Positions 1 to 5,414 of a stretch of DNA of 5,424 nucleotides are shown here, one piece after another. Source of the DNA: an uncultured Lachnospiraceae bacterium. Its GTDB lineage: Bacteria; Bacillota; Clostridia; Lachnospirales; Lachnospiraceae. The stretch lies in assembly GCA_900555195.1 (NCBI GenBank), contig USKC01000222.1, positions 1 to 5,424 of the forward strand, written 5' to 3'. Position 1 is the stretch's first letter, and every line of letters begins with the position of its first letter. A program made the translations under genes and the position numbers. Below the pieces are notes generated by a model. It did not search any database. It had not been told where the DNA came from and saw nothing but the letters and a program-made list of their open reading frames with translations.

Positions 1-1
1 A

Positions 2-865
2 TATGGACTGATTGCCTATGGTTCTTCTTTGGATCAGATAGGACCGGTTGCCAAAGATGTCACAGACTGCGCAACCATTTTAGAGGCAATTACTTCCTAT
101 GATAAAAAGGATTCTACTTCCATTCAGAGAGAAGAGACCGATTTTACCAGTGCATTAGTCGATGATGTGAAAGGAATGAAAATCGGTATTCCAAGAGATT
201 ATTTTGGAGAAGGACTGGATGCAGAAGTAAAGGATGCTATTTTAGCAGCCGCTAAGAAATTAGAAGAAAAAGGTGCTATCGTAGAAGAGTTCGATTTGAG
301 CCTGGTAGAATATGCAATCCCTGCTTACTATGTAATTGCAGATGCAGAAGCAAGCTCCAACCTTGCCCGTTTTGATGGCGTAAAATATGGCTATCGTACG
401 AAAGACTACGAAGGACTTCACAACATGTATAAGAAATCCCGTTCCGAAGGCTTCGGAGCAGAAGTAAAACGTCGTATCATGTTAGGCTCCTTTGTTTTAA
501 GTTCCGGTTATTATGATGCATATTATCTGAAAGCACTGCGTACGAAAGCATTGATTAAGCAGGCATTTGATAAAGCATTTGCAAAATATGATGTTATCTT
601 AGGACCGGCAGCACCGACCACCGCTCCGAAGTTGGGAGAGTCCTTAAGCGACCCGCTGAAAATGTATTTAGGCGATATCTATACCGTATCGGTGAACTTG
701 GCAGGACTTCCGGGAATCAGCCTGCCATGCGGCATCGACAGCAAGGGACTTCCGATTGGCATGCAGTTGATTGGAGACTGCTTCAAGGAGAAGAATATCA
801 TCCGTGCCGCTTATGCCTTTGAACAGACAAGACCATATCAGCACAGCCCGTTAGCAGCAGAATAG
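2..865 (+). CDS. gatA: Glutamyl-tRNA(Gln) amidotransferase subunit A, C-terminal part (cut by window edge)
   Basis: GatA is the glutaminase/amidase subunit of the cytoplasmic GatCAB complex. It releases ammonia from glutamine so that Glu-tRNA(Gln) (and often Asp-tRNA(Asn)) can be amidated. The reading frame is already open at base 2 and gives 287 codons ending in TAG. The first residues read YGLIAYGSSLDQIGPV, the conserved amidase stretch that in this family lies shortly after the catalytic Ser-cisSer-Lys region. About 200 N-terminal residues, including the whole catalytic triad, therefore lie outside the window. Visible conserved parts are SSGYYDAYYLKA near the middle and NLAGLPGISLPCG followed by GLPIGMQLIGDCF near the end, both typical of the GatA C-terminal amidase fold. 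The TTG at 29 is an internal Leu codon, not a start. gatB begins 14 nt after the stop, so the two genes are surely co-transcribed. Codons are AT-leaning (TTA leucines, GAA, GGA). The identification is very secure; only completeness is lacking. Confidence 0.97.
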   Translation, partial: YGLIAYGSSLDQIGPVAKDVTDCATILEAITSYDKKDSTSIQREETDFTSALVDDVKGMKIGIPRDYFGEGLDAEVKDAILAAAKKLEEKGAIVEEFDLSLVEYAIPAYYVIADAEASSNLARFDGVKYGYRTKDYEGLHNMYKKSRSEGFGAEVKRRIMLGSFVLSSGYYDAYYLKALRTKALIKQAFDKAFAKYDVILGPAAPTTAPKLGESLSDPLKMYLGDIYTVSVNLAGLPGISLPCGIDSKGLPIGMQLIGDCFKEKNIIRAAYAFEQTRPYQHSPLAAE

Positions 866-870
866 GAGGA
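864..870 (+). promoter_or_regulatory. Shine-Dalgarno site of gatB overlapping the gatA stop codon
   Basis: AGGAGGA is a near-perfect anti-16S match. It overlaps the last two bases of the gatA TAG stop and ends 9 nt before the gatB ATG. This placement suggests translational coupling of gatA and gatB and fixes the gatB start. Confidence 0.85.
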
Positions 871-879
871 AAGAAGATT

Positions 880-2334
880 ATGAGTAAACAGTATGAAACC
901 GTCATCGGACTGGAAGTCCATGTGGAACTGGCAACTAAGACCAAAATCTTCTGTGGCTGTTCTACTGCATTCGGAAGTGCGCCAAATACACACACCTGTC
1001 CGGTCTGTACCGGTATGCCGGGCTCTCTTCCGGTTTTAAATAAACAGGTGGTAGAATATGCCATGGCAGTAGGTGTTGCCATGAATTGTGAAATCAACCA
1101 GTATTGTAAATTTGACCGGAAGAACTATTTCTACCCGGACAATCCTCAGAACTATCAGATTTCCCAGCTTTATCTTCCAATCTGCCACGATGGCGGCATT
1201 GAGATTGAGACTTCAGAAGGAAAGAAAACCATTGGAATCCATGAGATTCATATGGAAGAGGATGCGGGAAAATTAGTCCATGATGACTGGGAAGATGTTT
1301 CCCTGGTGGACTATAACCGTTCAGGCGTCCCGCTGATCGAGATCGTGTCCGAGCCGGATATGCGCTCCGCCGACGAGGTGATCGCTTATCTGGAGAAACT
1401 GCGGCTGATCATCCAGTATCTGGGGGCCTCCGACTGCAAACTGCAGGAAGGGAGCATGCGTGCGGATGTGAACCTGTCCGTCCGCGAGGCGGGAAGCGAA
1501 ACCTTCGGCACCCGGACGGAGATGAAGAACCTGAACTCTTTCAAAGCCATCGCCCGTGCCATCGAAGGCGAAAGAGAACGCCAGATTGAACGGCTGGAGA
1601 TGGGAAAGGCGGTTTTGCAGGAGACGAGACGCTGGGACGATAACAAGGAGACCTCCTTTGCCATGCGTTCCAAGGAAGACGCCAAGGATTACCGTTATTT
1701 TCCGGATCCGGATCTGCCGCCGGTATTCATAGACGACGCATGGTTGGAACGGATCCGCGCCAGCCTGCCGGAATTTCGGACGGAGAAAATGGCACGCTAC
1801 CTGGAAGAATACCAGATCCCGGATTATGATATTGAGATCCTCACCTCTTCCAAGCACCTGGCTGATCTGTTCGAGGAGACGACCGCCCTTTGCGGCCAGC
1901 CCAAGAAAGTGTCCAACTGGCTGATGGGAGAAACCCTGCGACTGATGAAGGAGAGGGGAGAGGATGCGGAGGACTTACGTTTTTCTCCGAGTCATTTGGC
2001 GGAATTGATCGAAATGACGGAGAGCAGGCAGATAAACGGCAGCGCGGCCAAGGAAATTTTTGAGGCCATGTATGACCGGGATGTGCAGCCGCATGAATAC
2101 GCGGAAGAAAAGGGCCTTCTGATGGTGAAGGACGAAGGCCTCCTGGCCGAGACGGTCGAGAAGGTCCTTGCGGACAATCCTGCATCCGTGGCGGATTACC
2201 TTGGCGGCAAGGAGAAAGCCATCGGCTTTCTGGTGGGCCAGACCATGAAGGCCATGCAGGGCAAGGCGGATCCGGCGGCGGCCAACCAACTGCTCAAACA
2301 GCGCCTGCAGGAGAGAAAAGAAGGCGGGAAATAA
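880..2334 (+). CDS. gatB: Aspartyl/glutamyl-tRNA(Asn/Gln) amidotransferase subunit B
   Basis: GatB is the kinase/tRNA-binding subunit of GatCAB. It phosphorylates the Glu (or Asp) carried on mischarged tRNA, uses ammonia channelled from GatA, and grips the tRNA through its C-terminal YqeY-like tail. The product has 484 residues, the usual family length. The N-terminal catalytic domain begins VIGLEVHVEL (residues 8-17). Four cysteines (C25, C27, C40, C43, pattern CxC...CxxC) match the zinc-binding form of the family. Further hallmarks are FDRKNYFYPDNPQNYQISQ, HMEEDAGK (124-131), the GatB signature LVDYNRSGVPLIEIVSEPD (142-160) and DYRYFPDPDLPP (270-281). The helical and YqeY-like tail contains GFLVGQTMK (449-457) and a final QLLKQRLQ helix. 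The ATG follows AGGAGGA with 9-nt spacing, just downstream of gatA. Oddity: codon use changes sharply at about codon 148, from 47% to 77% GC at third positions, although the protein stays intact and conserved on both sides. Function is very secure; a single evolutionary origin for the whole gene is not. Confidence 0.97.
   Translation: MSKQYETVIGLEVHVELATKTKIFCGCSTAFGSAPNTHTCPVCTGMPGSLPVLNKQVVEYAMAVGVAMNCEINQYCKFDRKNYFYPDNPQNYQISQLYLPICHDGGIEIETSEGKKTIGIHEIHMEEDAGKLVHDDWEDVSLVDYNRSGVPLIEIVSEPDMRSADEVIAYLEKLRLIIQYLGASDCKLQEGSMRADVNLSVREAGSETFGTRTEMKNLNSFKAIARAIEGERERQIERLEMGKAVLQETRRWDDNKETSFAMRSKEDAKDYRYFPDPDLPPVFIDDAWLERIRASLPEFRTEKMARYLEEYQIPDYDIEILTSSKHLADLFEETTALCGQPKKVSNWLMGETLRLMKERGEDAEDLRFSPSHLAELIEMTESRQINGSAAKEIFEAMYDRDVQPHEYAEEKGLLMVKDEGLLAETVEKVLADNPASVADYLGGKEKAIGFLVGQTMKAMQGKADPAAANQLLKQRLQERKEGGK
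1310..1330. other. Composition breakpoint inside gatB (possible recombination or assembly join)
   Basis: By hand count, 69 of gatB codons 1-147 end in G or C (47%). Of the next 100 codons 77 do, including 18 of the first 20 after codon 147. A 50-codon sample of gatA gives 19 (38%). The switch falls in the strongly conserved DYNRSGVPLIEIVSEPD coding stretch, where homologous recombination or k-mer-based misassembly between related genomes is most likely. The exact junction cannot be placed to better than a few tens of bases. A natural within-gene change is possible but unusual. Confidence 0.5.
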
Positions 2335-2353
2335 CGGCAGAAGTCCGAAAAAA

Positions 2354-2377
2354 GCCTGGATGCGCACGCGCGCAGGC
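2354..2377 (+). terminator. Weak hairpin downstream of gatB, possible terminator
   Basis: GCCTG (2354-2358) can pair with CAGGC (2373-2377), with additional GCG/CGC pairing inside, starting 20 nt after the gatB stop. A run of A residues precedes it, but only GTACTTATATATA follows. It lacks the U-tract of a standard intrinsic terminator, so the call is tentative. Confidence 0.22.
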
Positions 2378-2406
2378 GTACTTATATATAGAAGGGGGAG
2401 GCCGGA

Positions 2407-2454
2407 ATGAAGGAACCGGAAAGCATCCTATCCATGCTAGGAGCCGGTTTATAA
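2407..2454 (+). other. 15-codon ORF behind a good Shine-Dalgarno, possible relic start of the HEPN gene
   Basis: AAGGGGGAG (2392-2400) lies 6 nt before an ATG that opens a 15-residue frame, MKEPESILSMLGAGL, ending in TAA. The HEPN-type frame downstream is one frame off and is open across this region but has no ATG, GTG or TTG before 2508. This ORF could be the original start of that gene cut off by a frameshift or deletion, a leader peptide, or chance. Nothing else identifies it. A real 15-aa protein is not claimed. Confidence 0.2.
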
Positions 2455-2507
2455 CAGCATTCAGCCAACCCGTTTCCATTGATACGGTATGCATCGCATT
2501 TGAGCAT

Positions 2508-3218
2508 GTGCGCAGCTTCTTTATATTTACCACATACCGTGCAAGCGTCGGCATCCGGAGGGCGGAACTGTTCGTGACGGATGAAGACGGAAGACGCGAT
2601 TATCGGGGAATCCTGGCCTTTCCCGGAGAAAAGGCGCCGGAGAAAAACACAAAAGCGAAAGGGCGTATGATCGTATATGATGATGTCAGGGGAAAAATGG
2701 CGGGAATCTTCGACGACATAAAGAACAAGTACCTTTCGCTGCAGCATATATGCCCCGATTATGCTGCCATCCACACTTATCCGCTGAGCCGCATGATTAT
2801 GATATTCGCTTCCTTTGAACGGCTCTATGGCCATATATATGGAAAAGATGCCAACCGGTCTGAGGAATATCTTGAGATGAAGGAAAAGGTTGTTAATCTG
2901 ATCGATCAGCTTGTGGATAGCAGCACCGGAAAGAGAAAAAAGTATGCGAAAACATTAAGAAATTATGTGGATAGCAGGGACGCAAGCTTTGCGGCGAATA
3001 CGGCATATGCCCTGAGGGACTGCTCCGAGATCATGCGTCCCTTTCTGAAAAAGTATTATGAAGGAGAATTTGAAGAAACGGTTGAAGAGATAAGCGAGCG
3101 GATCAGAATCATCCGAAACGGCATCGCGCATTGCCGCCCGACAGGGCGAGTTCAGCCGCCATGCGGGGGAACTTTCCGCATGCAAATGCTTAGAAACAGC
3201 CAATATAGGCGCGTTTAG
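2508..3218 (+). CDS. HEPN-domain protein, ApeA-like C-terminal half; probably truncated and frameshifted
   Basis: The ORF encodes 236 residues from GTG. Near its end RIIRNGIAH contains R203-N204-x3-H208, the catalytic motif of HEPN ribonucleases. Around residues 91-112, SRMIMIFASFERLYGHIYG and the following helix-rich stretch, including LVDSSTGKRKKY, resemble from memory the ApeA-like HEPN family. Some members are anti-phage proteins thought to cleave RNA on infection. Residues 1-60 look like the end of an ApeA-type N-terminal domain. No signal peptide or membrane segment is seen, so the product would be cytoplasmic. GTG 2508 has no Shine-Dalgarno. Family-like sequence seems to begin upstream, and the frame stays open into the gatB tail without any ATG, GTG or TTG, which suggests 5' truncation. 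After H208 the last 28 residues (many Arg, Pro, Gly) look non-native, whereas the +1 frame gives a plausible HEPN tail, so a frameshift is likely. ATA and AGA/AGG codons are commoner than in the flanking genes. The HEPN call is moderate, ApeA-like is weaker, and activity is doubtful. Confidence 0.55.
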   Translation: MRSFFIFTTYRASVGIRRAELFVTDEDGRRDYRGILAFPGEKAPEKNTKAKGRMIVYDDVRGKMAGIFDDIKNKYLSLQHICPDYAAIHTYPLSRMIMIFASFERLYGHIYGKDANRSEEYLEMKEKVVNLIDQLVDSSTGKRKKYAKTLRNYVDSRDASFAANTAYALRDCSEIMRPFLKKYYEGEFEETVEEISERIRIIRNGIAHCRPTGRVQPPCGGTFRMQMLRNSQYRRV

Positions 3219-3223
3219 AATTC

Positions 3224-3252
3224 TTGACAAAAGCAATCGGAAGCGGTATTCT
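3224..3252 (+). promoter_or_regulatory. Candidate sigma-A promoter of the alpha-amylase gene
   Basis: A perfect -35 box TTGACA (3224-3229) is followed after exactly 17 nt by TATTCT (3247-3252), which matches TATAAT at four positions. Transcription would start near 3259, leaving a leader of about 24 nt that carries the Shine-Dalgarno GGAGGG. This supports ATG 3283 over ATG 3253, which would lie upstream of the transcript start. The promoter sits in the decayed tail of the HEPN gene. Confidence 0.6.
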
Positions 3253-3271
3253 ATGCCAATCAAAACGATTC

Positions 3272-3277
3272 GGAGGG
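3272..3277 (+). promoter_or_regulatory. Shine-Dalgarno site deciding the alpha-amylase start
   Basis: GGAGGG ends 5 nt before ATG 3283. The in-frame ATG at 3253 has no comparable site upstream, so 3283 is the preferred start. Confidence 0.75.
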
Positions 3278-3282
3278 CTGGC

Positions 3283-4740
3283 ATGGAAAATAAAACTCTA
3301 TTGCAATATTTTGAATGGTATCTCCCCGAAGATGCCGGGCACTGGAAACGCGCTGCAAAGGATGCCAGGCATCTGAGGGATGCCGGCTTCACGGATATTT
3401 GGCTTCCCCCGGCATATAAGGGTGCCTCGGGCAAAGCCGATGTGGGATACGGTGTTTATGATCTGTATGATTTGGGCGAGTTCGACCAAAAGGGCAGCGT
3501 CCCCACCAAATACGGAACCAAAGACGAGTATCTGGAGGCCATCCGCTCCCTTCACGAAGCGGGATTGCGCGTCCTGGCGGATATTGTCCTGAACCATAAA
3601 ATGGGTGCTGACGGATGCGAAACTGTCCTGGCGGAGGAATGTGATGAACATAACCGAAATCTGGAAGAAGGGGGAAAAGAACAGATCGCGGCATGGACGC
3701 GTTTCTCCTTTCCCGGAAGAAATGGAAAATATTCCGATTTTCAGTGGAATCATACCCATTTTGACGGGGTCGATTGGGATGACCGGAGAAAAAAGCATGA
3801 AATCTATCAGTTTGACGGCAAAGAATGGGATGCACAGGTGGATGCGGAAAACGGCAATTATGACTACCTGATGGGCGCAGATCTGGATATGAGCAATCCA
3901 GAAACGATCGCGGAAACACAGCGTTGGGGAGAATGGTATCTCGCCTTCACAGGGGTGGACGGTTTCCGGCTGGACGCAGTCAAACACATTCGCTTTACCT
4001 TTTTCACGCACTGGCTGAACGCCCTGCGGCAGAAAAGCGGACTTCCTCTCTGGGCGGTGGGCGAATACTGGAGCCCTGACCTGAATAAGCTTCTGCATTA
4101 TCTGGACGCTTCCGGCCTGGTCATGAATCTGTTCGATGTGCCGCTGCATTTCCAGTTCGTCCGTGCCTCCTCAAGCAATGGGAACTTCGACATGAGCAAG
4201 ATCTTTGAAGGAACCCTGACCGCCGCCAGGCCTGACCGTGCTGTCACCTTTGTGGACAATCACGACACCCAGCCGGGACAGGCGCTCGCTTCATGGGTTC
4301 AAGGCTGGTTCAAGCCCCTTGCCTATGCGTTGATCCTCCTGCGCCAGGGCGGCACGCCCTGTGTTTTCTATGGGGATTATTACGGCATTCCGCATGACGG
4401 GATCAATCCCGTCGGCAGGCAGCTGGACGCTCTGCTCACCCTGCGTCGAGACAGCGCCTGGGGAGAGCAGGCAGACTATTTCGATGATACCCACATCATC
4501 GGCTGGACGCGCCTGGGAGACCAGGAGCATCCCCATTCAGGCTGCGCCGTCATCCTGACAGACGGCCCCGGCGGCAGCAAAACCATGTGCATGGGAAGCC
4601 GGTTCGCGGGATGCGTTTTTCGGGATTACCTGGGAAATCATCCGCAGACCGTCCGCCTGGATGAATGCGGGCTGGGATGCTTTCCTGTAAACGGAGGGTC
4701 TGTTTCCGTCTGGGTTCCGGAAACCTTTCCTGCTGCCTGA
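3283..4740 (+). CDS. Intracellular alpha-amylase, glycoside hydrolase family 13 (subfamily 5 type)
   Basis: This enzyme hydrolyses internal alpha-1,4-glucosidic bonds of starch, maltodextrin or glycogen. No signal peptide is present; the protein begins MENKTLLQYFEWYLPED, the typical start of cytoplasmic AmyS-like GH13_5 enzymes, so it probably acts on imported or stored glucans. It has 485 residues, close to the family norm. All four GH13 motifs are visible in the (beta/alpha)8 barrel: DIVLNH (100-105), GFRLDAVKH (227-235) with R229 and nucleophile D231, GEYW with acid/base E261, and FVDNHD (323-328) with D328. The insert between motifs I and II (B domain, about 106-200) contains GADLDMSNP, a calcium-site region in relatives. 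Residues about 395-485 form the C-terminal beta domain. The start is chosen for its Shine-Dalgarno and the upstream promoter. The gene appears monocistronic and converges on spoVAC. It is intact with no missing key residue. The gene symbol (amyS/amyA style) is not certain. Confidence 0.93.
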   Translation: MENKTLLQYFEWYLPEDAGHWKRAAKDARHLRDAGFTDIWLPPAYKGASGKADVGYGVYDLYDLGEFDQKGSVPTKYGTKDEYLEAIRSLHEAGLRVLADIVLNHKMGADGCETVLAEECDEHNRNLEEGGKEQIAAWTRFSFPGRNGKYSDFQWNHTHFDGVDWDDRRKKHEIYQFDGKEWDAQVDAENGNYDYLMGADLDMSNPETIAETQRWGEWYLAFTGVDGFRLDAVKHIRFTFFTHWLNALRQKSGLPLWAVGEYWSPDLNKLLHYLDASGLVMNLFDVPLHFQFVRASSSNGNFDMSKIFEGTLTAARPDRAVTFVDNHDTQPGQALASWVQGWFKPLAYALILLRQGGTPCVFYGDYYGIPHDGINPVGRQLDALLTLRRDSAWGEQADYFDDTHIIGWTRLGDQEHPHSGCAVILTDGPGGSKTMCMGSRFAGCVFRDYLGNHPQTVRLDECGLGCFPVNGGSVSVWVPETFPAA

Positions 4741-4750
4741 GCCAATGTGA

Positions 4751-4805
4751 AAGGCAGGCCGTATCCGCCGTACAGTCCTTTTGTCCGGCCGAGGTGGTCT
4801 GCCTT
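4751..4805. terminator. Imperfect hairpin in the convergent spacer, possible bidirectional terminator
   Basis: AAGGCA (4751-4756) and GGCCG (4757-4761) can pair with TGCCTT (4800-4805) and CGGCC (4786-4790), with a 9-nt asymmetric bulge on the right arm. CCTGCTCTTTTCC follows on the + strand and TTCACATT on the - strand. The position, just after the amylase stop and facing spoVAC, suits a shared terminator, but the stem is interrupted and the T-tracts are weak. Confidence 0.3.
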
Positions 4806-4829
4806 CCTGCTCTTTTCCATATGTCCTTC

Positions 4830-4871
4830 TCTGTCTGCTCTTTTCTGTCCGCTTTTTTCTGTCTCCTCTTT
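4830..4871. repeat. Three tandem 14-bp pyrimidine-rich repeats
   Basis: The units are TCTGTCTGCTCTTT (4830-4843), TCTGTCCGCTTTTT (4844-4857) and TCTGTCTCCTCTTT (4858-4871). They are exactly adjacent, and each starts TCTGTC and ends in a T run. They lie in the spacer between the convergent amylase and spoVAC genes. On the - strand they form a purine-rich GACAGA tract in the spoVAC 3' region. They probably arose by slippage; a termination or RNA-stability role is possible but unproven. Confidence 0.65.
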
Positions 4872-4883
4872 CTGGCCGATCGT

Positions 4884-5339
4884 TTATAACAGGCCCAGGC
4901 ATTTTCCGAGCCAATAGATCACTCCCAGCACCCAGCTTGTGAATATCCCAAAAAGGATCACAGGCCCTGCAATGGTAAAAATTTTGCATCCCACGCCGAA
5001 AACCTGTCCCTCTTTCTTAAATTCAATCGCAGGAGCCGCCACCGAATTGGCAAAGCCAGTGATCGGGACCAATGCCCCGGCTCCGCCCCATTTCACAATG
5101 GAAGGGTAGATATTCAGCCCTGTCAGCAATACGCTCGACAGCACCAAAATCAGGACACAGCAGCTCGCCGCGGCATCCTTATCCAGCCCCATTCCTTCAC
5201 AGGCATTCCGTATCACCTGTCCTACCGTACAGATCGTCCCGCCCGTAAGAAAGGCCTTCAGCATCTGCACACCCAGATTATGCGTCGGCGTAACCTGCTT
5301 CACATACTCCTGATAATCCTTCTTCGCCTTCTCGTCCAT
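4884..5339 (-). CDS. spoVAC: Stage V sporulation protein AC (SpoVA channel subunit)
   Basis: SpoVAC is an inner-spore-membrane subunit of the SpoVA complex, which moves calcium-dipicolinate into the forespore and releases it at germination. The B. subtilis protein has been described as a mechanosensitive channel. From ATG 5339 the product has 151 residues, against about 150 in B. subtilis. After a charged N-terminus (MDEKAKKDYQEYVKQVTP) come hydrophobic segments at about 21-43 (VQMLKAFLTGGTICTVGQ), 62-78, 85-104 and 119-144. The family hallmark GAGALVPITGFANSV is at 86-100. ATG 5339 is preferred because AGGTGG lies 5 nt upstream; the GTG at 5348 would add three residues (154 aa) but has only a weak GAGAG site. 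A sigma-G-like promoter precedes it. Downstream there is no spoVAD or spoVAE, the usual partners, only the convergent amylase 143 nt away, so it looks like a solitary or relocated copy. Family identity is very secure. Confidence 0.95.
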   Translation of the reverse strand: MDEKAKKDYQEYVKQVTPTHNLGVQMLKAFLTGGTICTVGQVIRNACEGMGLDKDAAASCCVLILVLSSVLLTGLNIYPSIVKWGGAGALVPITGFANSVAAPAIEFKKEGQVFGVGCKIFTIAGPVILFGIFTSWVLGVIYWLGKCLGLL

Positions 5340-5344
5340 CCATT

Positions 5345-5350
5345 CCACCT
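5345..5350 (-). promoter_or_regulatory. Shine-Dalgarno site deciding the spoVAC start
   Basis: On the - strand AGGTGG, one mismatch from AGGAGG, ends 5 nt before ATG 5339. It overlaps the alternative GTG start at 5348, which argues for the ATG. Confidence 0.55.
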
Positions 5351-5385
5351 CTCTGCCCGTCTCTCTCTTTATTGACCGACAGGAT

Positions 5386-5414
5386 CAGTATGTGGAACTT
5401 CTTTATTTTTATTC
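5386..5414 (-). promoter_or_regulatory. Candidate sigma-G (forespore) promoter of spoVAC
   Basis: On the - strand GAATA (5414-5410) fits the sigma-G -35 consensus GHATR. After exactly 17 nt comes CATACTG (5392-5386), six of seven matches to CATWMTA. The start site would be near 5378, about 39 nt upstream of ATG 5339. SpoVA genes are known sigma-G targets in Bacillus and clostridia, so motif, spacing and gene agree. Confidence 0.55.

Larger units (their letters stand above)
3139..3282 (+). pseudogene. Out-of-frame C-terminal remnant of the HEPN gene
   Basis: Reading one base on from the HEPN frame gives 48 sense codons beginning RQGEFSRHAGELSACKCLE. This includes a helix-like CLETANIGAFRILDKS and a basic end IKTIRRAG. 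Its length and its Leu-Glu-rich helix fit the last helix that follows the RN-x3-H motif in ApeA-like HEPN proteins. Removing one C from the CCGCCCG run (3134-3140) would join it to the upstream ORF. Oddly, this frame has no stop before the amylase ATG and is in the same frame as the amylase, so the native stop is missing or the gene end has been overwritten. The interpretation rests on visual resemblance, not on an alignment. Confidence 0.35.

Noticed and set aside
1321..1857. 178-codon open frame on the - strand antisense to gatB
   Set aside because: It is a shadow of the conserved gatB frame. It ends at the same point where the sequence becomes GC-rich, which is explained by the composition break.
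2382..2834. 150-codon open frame on the - strand opposite the start of the HEPN ORF
   Set aside because: It has no recognisable family and no convincing ribosome site was found. The + strand reading carries the HEPN-like signature and is preferred.
2508..3218. Programmed ribosomal frameshifting of the HEPN gene
   Set aside because: No slippery heptamer with a following pseudoknot is apparent near 3132-3141, and the 5' end is also defective, so ordinary gene decay or a sequence error is simpler.
3253..3282. Ten-residue N-terminal extension of the amylase from ATG 3253
   Set aside because: It has no Shine-Dalgarno, would lie upstream of the predicted transcript start, and relatives begin at or near the MENKTLLQYFEWY position. 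The residues are better explained as relic HEPN tail.
3342..3357. cre-like (CcpA) half-site TGGAAACGCGCTGC in the amylase coding start
   Set aside because: Only the left half fits the TGNAANCG consensus. The right half lacks the symmetric match and the site lies inside the coding region.
3298..4149. 283-codon open frame on the - strand antisense to the amylase
   Set aside because: It lies wholly opposite a secure GH13 gene whose motifs are all in the + frame. Long antisense frames are expected from the RNY-type codon bias of GC-richer genes, and no domain is recognisable.
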